NCBI RefSeq assembly: GCF_003991205.1
Contig: NZ_RXOZ01000005.1
Location: forward strand, 40,208-104,207
Reading direction: 5' to 3'
Origin: Georgenia sp. SYP-B2076
Lineage (GTDB): Bacteria > Actinomycetota > Actinomycetes > Actinomycetales > Actinomycetaceae
DNA: 64,000 nucleotides
This document shows positions 60,429-64,000 of the stretch, piece by piece (the first letter of the stretch is position 1; each line of letters begins with the position of its first letter). The notes under the pieces are model-generated. The model did not search any database and was not told the origin of the DNA. It was given only the letters and a program-made list of their open reading frames with translations. The position numbers and the translations under genes are program-made.

Positions 60429-62573
60429 ATGGCCTCCCCCGCGATCGCCGCCCCCGCGCCGGCGGTGCACAGGTCTCGCACCGCACCGAGGGACGGCTTC
60501 CGGCCCGACATCGAGGGACTGCGCGCGGTCGCCGCGGGCCTCGTCGTCCTCGGCCACGCCGGGGTGCCGTTCCTTCCGGGCGGGTACGTCGGGGTCGACA
60601 TCTTCTTCGTCATCTCCGGGTTCCTCATCACCTCGCTGCTGCTGCGCGAGGTCGCCCGGACCGGGCGGGTTGACCTGCCGCGCTTCTACGCCCGGCGGGT
60701 GCGCCGTCTCCTGCCGGCGGCCGTGCTCGTCGTCGTGACAACCGTCGTCGGCGCGTGGTTCCTGCAGTCCCCGCTGGCCGGGAAGGAGGTCGCCGTCGAC
60801 GGGCTGTGGACGCTCGTCTACGCGCTGAACATCAAGCTCGCCGCCGACGGCACCGACTACCTGAACGCCCAGGAGGCGCCCTCCCTGCTGCAGCACTACT
60901 GGTCCCTGGCCGTCGAGGAGCAGTTCTACCTCCTGTGGCCGGTGCTGCTCGTCGCCGCGGCAGGTACGTTCGCGGTCCGGCGGGCGCGGTCGGCGGTGCT
61001 CGGCGGGGGAGCCGCCGACCGTGCGCGGCGCGGCGGGCAGGCCCGGGTGCGCATGGGACGGGTCGCAGTCCTCCTGGTCCTCGTCGTCGCGGCGTCCCTT
61101 GCGCTGAGCGTGTGGCAGACCGGCGTCGCCCAGCCCTGGGCGTACTTCGGTCTGCACACCCGGGCGTGGGAGCTCGCCGTCGGCGCCCTCCTCGCCGTCG
61201 GCCTGCCGGCCGTGCGGCGGCTGTGGGCGCCCGCCGCTGTCGCGATGGGCTGGGCGGGGCTGGGCGCCGTCGTCGTCGCGGCCGTCACCTACGACGGGTC
61301 GACGGCGTTCCCGGGCTACGCCGCCGCGCTGCCGGTCGGTGGCGCCGCCGCGATCATCGCCGCGGGGGCCGCCTCGGACCGGGGGATCGCCAGCTTCCTC
61401 GCGCTGCGGCCGCTGACCGCGGTGGGGGGCACGTCCTACGGGTGGTACCTGTGGCACTGGCCGGCCCTGACGCTGCTGCCCGCCGCGTTCGGGCTGCCCG
61501 CGTCGCTGCCCGTCCTGCTTGGTGCCGCGGCCTTCTCGCTCGTGCTGGCCGCGCTCACGCTCCACCTCGTGGAGAACCCGGTCCGCCTGTCGCCGTCGCT
61601 CTCCTCGCCGGCCGACGGTCTCGCGCTGGGCTTCGCCGTCTCCTCCGTGGTCGCCCTCGTCGGGGTGACCGCGCTCGTCGTCCCGGGTGGGGCACCGCGC
61701 GGGGAGCGGGTGGACGTCACCGCCGTGGCGACCGCGGGCTCCAGCCTGGCGCCGGTCATCGCGGATGCCCTCGCCGGCGGGCCGGTCCCCCAGAACCTCA
61801 CGCCGCGGGTGGAGGCGGCCAAGACGGACCTGCCCGCGTCCCGCGCCGACGGCTGCCACGCGGACCTACTCGAGGACGCCCCCGCCCAGCCGTGCGTGTA
61901 CGGCGACGGCGACGCGGCGCGGACCGTCGTCCTCTTCGGGGACTCCCACGCGGACCAGTGGCAGCCGGCGATCCATGACGCCGCCGCCGAGGCGGGGTGG
62001 AAGGTGGTGCACCGGACGAAGTCGGCCTGCACCCCGGCGACGATGACCATCCGTTCGGGAGACCTCGGGCGCGAGTACACCGAGTGCGACACGTGGCGGG
62101 AGGAGGTCCTCGCCGAGATCGGCGAGCTCCGGCCCGACCTCGTCGTCATGGGCGCCTCGTACGGGCTGGGCGATGACGATCCCGACGCGTGGGCCGCGGC
62201 CATGACGACCACGACGACCCGCCTGACCCAGGCGGCCGGACGCGTGGTGCTCATCGAGGATATCCCGGTCCGGTCCAGCTCGGGCCCGGACTGCGTCGCC
62301 GCCAACCTCGACGACGTGGACCCGTGCGCCGTCGGCCGGTCCGCCGCGACCCCGCACGCCGACGTCGCGGCGGCCGTCCGCGAGGCGGTCACCGCCGCCG
62401 GTGCCGGCGTCGTCGACCCGCTGGGGTGGTTCTGCACCGATGACGGGTGTCCGGAGGTGGTGGGCAACTACCTCGTCCACCGCGACGCCACCCACGCGAC
62501 CGCCAGCTACGTGCGCTTCCTGACCCCGTGGGTCGCGCGAGAGGTCGGGCTGGAGGCCACCGGCCAGGCGTGA
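60429..62573 (+). CDS. OafA-type membrane acyltransferase with SGNH domain
   Basis: A 714-residue acyltransferase-3 protein with fused C-terminal SGNH domain. The membrane half opens RPDIEGLRAVAAGLVVLGHA and has YVGVDIFFVISGFLITSLLL, RFYARRVRRLLPAA and HYWSLAVEEQFYLLWPVLL; about ten membrane segments follow. The SGNH half has VVLFGDSHADQWQPA (Ser near 506) and a C-terminal catalytic pair in HRDATHAT. Such enzymes move acetyl groups across the membrane onto extracellular glycans. ATG 60429 follows CCGGAGGTGCCC, the same ribosome site as that of the dehydrogenase gene. It probably O-acetylates the polymer of this operon. Confidence 0.93.
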   Translation: MASPAIAAPAPAVHRSRTAPRDGFRPDIEGLRAVAAGLVVLGHAGVPFLPGGYVGVDIFFVISGFLITSLLLREVARTGRVDLPRFYARRVRRLLPAAVLVVVTTVVGAWFLQSPLAGKEVAVDGLWTLVYALNIKLAADGTDYLNAQEAPSLLQHYWSLAVEEQFYLLWPVLLVAAAGTFAVRRARSAVLGGGAADRARRGGQARVRMGRVAVLLVLVVAASLALSVWQTGVAQPWAYFGLHTRAWELAVGALLAVGLPAVRRLWAPAAVAMGWAGLGAVVVAAVTYDGSTAFPGYAAALPVGGAAAIIAAGAASDRGIASFLALRPLTAVGGTSYGWYLWHWPALTLLPAAFGLPASLPVLLGAAAFSLVLAALTLHLVENPVRLSPSLSSPADGLALGFAVSSVVALVGVTALVVPGGAPRGERVDVTAVATAGSSLAPVIADALAGGPVPQNLTPRVEAAKTDLPASRADGCHADLLEDAPAQPCVYGDGDAARTVVLFGDSHADQWQPAIHDAAAEAGWKVVHRTKSACTPATMTIRSGDLGREYTECDTWREEVLAEIGELRPDLVVMGASYGLGDDDPDAWAAAMTTTTTRLTQAAGRVVLIEDIPVRSSSGPDCVAANLDDVDPCAVGRSAATPHADVAAAVREAVTAAGAGVVDPLGWFCTDDGCPEVVGNYLVHRDATHATASYVRFLTPWVAREVGLEATGQA

Positions 62574-62574
62574 G

Positions 62575-62610
62575 TGGCCGGCCGGTCCGCAATGGTGCGT
62601 GGCCGGCCGG
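62575..62610 (+). terminator. Candidate terminator after the exopolysaccharide operon
   Basis: TGGCCGGCCGG occurs twice (62575-62585 and 62600-62610). Since GGCCGGCC is self-complementary, the two copies can pair into an 8-bp or longer stem with a 17-nt loop just behind the acyltransferase stop. No T tract is present. Confidence 0.4.
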
Positions 62611-62781
62611 AACGGGCAACCGCACGGTCATGTCGATGAGGCGGTCGCGAACCTCCGCCGTCTCGGTGCGAACACCGGGCCGTACGAGCCTGCCCGGCGG
62701 CAAGCGGGCCGTTCGTCCCTTAGTCCACGGCATGGCCGCTGCTTGTGTGAGGGTGTCGACGCTTCACTGCAGAAGGCCGCG

Positions 62782-63121
62782 ATGCCCACCACCCTCGACC
62801 GCACCCGCCTCGCACGGGCCGAGCCCGCGTGGCCCGGACGCGTCGCCCGGGTAGCCGGCGCGATAGTGGTCGGCGGCGCCGGCCTCGACACGATCCTCAT
62901 CGTGGTGGCGTCAGACCCCTACGCCGGCCTCGGCGAGTGGATGGGCGCCCCAGAACCGCTCGAGCGGCTATGGGAAGTCACGATGGGGGTGCAACGTCGG
63001 GCTGCTTGCCATGGGGCTGTGGTCGTGGGCGGTGCCACGGTTGGTGGTCCTCCTCCCCACCATCGTCCGTACAGTCCGGGTGGCGCGGCGGTACTGCAGC
63101 GCGGCAGGAACGCCCCGCTGA
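62782..63121 (+). pseudogene. Small membrane protein gene with a one-base frameshift
   Basis: ATG 62782, preceded by AGAAGG, encodes PTTLDRTRLARAEPAWPGRV, a first hydrophobic segment AGAIVVGGAGLDTILIVVAS and ERLWEVTMG. At the G5 run 62985-62989 removal of one G lets the frame continue as CNVGLLAMGLWSWAVPRLVV, then LLPTIVRTVRVARRYCSAAG and TPR, ending with TGA 63119-63121. Both parts look like real coding sequence of a two-helix membrane protein of about 112 residues. It is either a mutated gene or a sequencing or assembly slip in the homopolymer. No family is recognised. Confidence 0.5.
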
Positions 63122-63373
63122 CGATGACGTCGCCCCGGAGGCGGTGGCGCGGGCAGGTGGTGATGACCAGGCCGCGCGGACGTTCGGCGGGTCGGCCGGG
63201 GCTGCCCTCGTCGTCGCGGCGTGCGCGTACGGACTCCCCGCACGTGGCGCGTCACAGCGGTTCGCCCTACACGCCGCGCGCCACCTCACCGTCGGTGGCA
63301 GGTCGCGTGACTGCCCTTGTGCACATCCCCGCTACCTCTTGTGGTGTCCGTCACACGTGATAGACTCGTACAC
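63122..63373. other. Intergenic region before the DUF222 gene
   Basis: Short overlapping frames only; none has a good start and a recognisable product. The right end holds a plausible promoter: TTGTGG, 16 bp, TAGACT, then 7 bp to the start ATG at 63374, which would give an essentially leaderless mRNA. Confidence 0.4.
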
Positions 63374-64000
63374 ATGTTCGATACTGCGGCGGGTGGGGGC
63401 GCGGCCGGGGGTGAGGCCCCCGGGGCCCGGCCGCGTGCCGGGGCGGGGGCCCTGGAGGCGGTGCTGTCGGTGTTCCTTCAGGCGGCCCGGGTGGCCCGGG
63501 TGGCGGACGGCGCCCCGGTCGGGCGCACCACCGGGTCCGTGGTCGACCTCGTGCTGCCGCGCCCCGGCTGGCACGGTCCGAGCGACGCCGCCGCGCCCGG
63601 GACCGCGCCCGCCGCCCCGGACGCGCAGGCGGGAAGCGCCCCGCCCGAGCCTGCGGCTACGGCGGGCGCCGCCGACCCGGCCGGTGCGGACCCGGACCAG
63701 GCCGACCCGGCCGGTGTCGATACCTCCGACGCCGACATGCGCGGTGCCCGTGTGCCCGACGCCTCGGTCGACGCAGACCCGGGCGACGCAGACCCGGCCG
63801 ACGCAGACCCGGCCGGTGCGGACCCGGCCGGTGCCGCCGTGCCCGCCGCGAGTGGGGTGGGCGCGGTGGTGGAGGGGGCCGGTGAGCTGGTGGGGATGGA
63901 CCTCGCGGTCGTGCTGGCGGGCGTGGCCCCGGCCGGGCAGGACGCGGGCGACCTGGTCGAGCTCGCTGCGGGGTGGTCCCGGCTGATCTCCTGGGCCCAC
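63374..64000 (+). CDS. DUF222 / HNH-endonuclease-type protein, N-terminal part (runs off window)
   Basis: 209 residues are visible and the frame is open at the right edge. The start MFDTAAGG, followed by a long Ala/Asp/Pro/Gly-rich stretch and then LVGMDLAVVLAGVAP and DAGDLVELAAGWSRLISWAH, is the usual N-terminus of actinobacterial DUF222 proteins, which normally end in an HNH nuclease domain (outside this window). These genes occur in many copies per genome, and their activity is not established; 13E12-type repeat elements are related. The linker contains a four-copy 15-bp repeat. Confidence 0.75.
   Translation, partial: MFDTAAGGGAAGGEAPGARPRAGAGALEAVLSVFLQAARVARVADGAPVGRTTGSVVDLVLPRPGWHGPSDAAAPGTAPAAPDAQAGSAPPEPAATAGAADPAGADPDQADPAGVDTSDADMRGARVPDASVDADPGDADPADADPAGADPAGAAVPAASGVGAVVEGAGELVGMDLAVVLAGVAPAGQDAGDLVELAAGWSRLISWAH
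63773..63832 (+). repeat. 15-bp in-frame tandem repeat in the DUF222 linker
   Basis: Four 15-bp units (63773-63787, 63788-63802, 63803-63817, 63818-63832) of the form GC(A/G)GACCCGG(G/C)C(G)(A/G)(C/T) encode ADPGD-ADPAD-ADPAG-ADPAG. The unit length keeps the reading frame. Confidence 0.8.

Overview
This is a very GC-rich window (well over 70% G+C by eye in most genes) with dense, overlapping genes, many GTG/TTG starts and strong GGAGG-type ribosome binding sites. The gene content points to an actinomycete, probably of the Micrococcales: an imuA'-imuB-dnaE2 mutasome with actinobacterial-type LexA boxes, a FurA-catalase pair with a mycobacterial/streptomycete-like Fur box, two deazaflavin(F420)-type DUF385 proteins, a SigJ/ECF42-type sigma factor, and the start of a DUF222/HNH protein. 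I cannot name the genus. No rRNA, tRNA or CRISPR array was seen.

Layout. 1-5.1 kb: end of an unknown gene, two terminator-like hairpins, then a heterodimeric ABC exporter pair translationally coupled to a SpoU-type RNA methyltransferase. 5.2-12.9 kb: stress and housekeeping genes: two DUF385 proteins, ArsR-SulP divergent from an RclA-like flavin reductase across a palindromic operator, an MFS carrier, trmL and a ferritin. 13.2-16.2 kb: a fused ferredoxin-ferredoxin reductase coupled to a cytochrome P450. 16.2-17.4 kb: PEBP and YbaK proteins.

17.6-30.7 kb: the SOS mutasome. ImuA'-imuB and dnaE2 each carry a LexA box but are separated by about 6.7 kb holding a KTSC protein, a rifampin-phosphotransferase-like enzyme, a metallo-beta-lactamase-fold protein, a lower-GC two-gene cassette (DUF5343-like plus TIGR02391/Ymh-like with a HEPN-type R-x4-H motif, a candidate defence or toxin module) and a decayed IS630 transposase. 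30.7-34.6 kb: AI-2E-type permease, an APH(6)-like kinase, a HAD phosphatase and a small coiled-coil protein.

34.6-47.5 kb (minus strand): the most unusual region. Nine genes overlap end to start: a nucleotide-sugar epimerase, two glycosyltransferases, an ABC exporter and five proteins carrying six aminoglycoside-phosphotransferase-like modules that share a private N-lobe signature and show systematic changes in the catalytic loop. I recognise no described system with this composition; a pathway that assembles, modifies and exports a glycan or glycoconjugate is the most economical guess.

47.7-54.3 kb: hexose-6-phosphate mutarotase, furA-catalase, an ECF42-like sigma factor with its DGPF partner, a Nudix hydrolase and an ArsR-AHSA1 pair, followed by decayed remnants of a polyketide-type ABC exporter. 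54.7-62.6 kb: an exopolysaccharide operon (GT2 synthase, GH26 hydrolase, UDP-sugar dehydrogenase, acyltransferase) behind an AT-rich leader with an inverted repeat, a 25-codon ORF and an intrinsic terminator, which suggests control by attenuation. 62.6-64 kb: a frameshifted small membrane protein and the 5' part of a DUF222/HNH gene.
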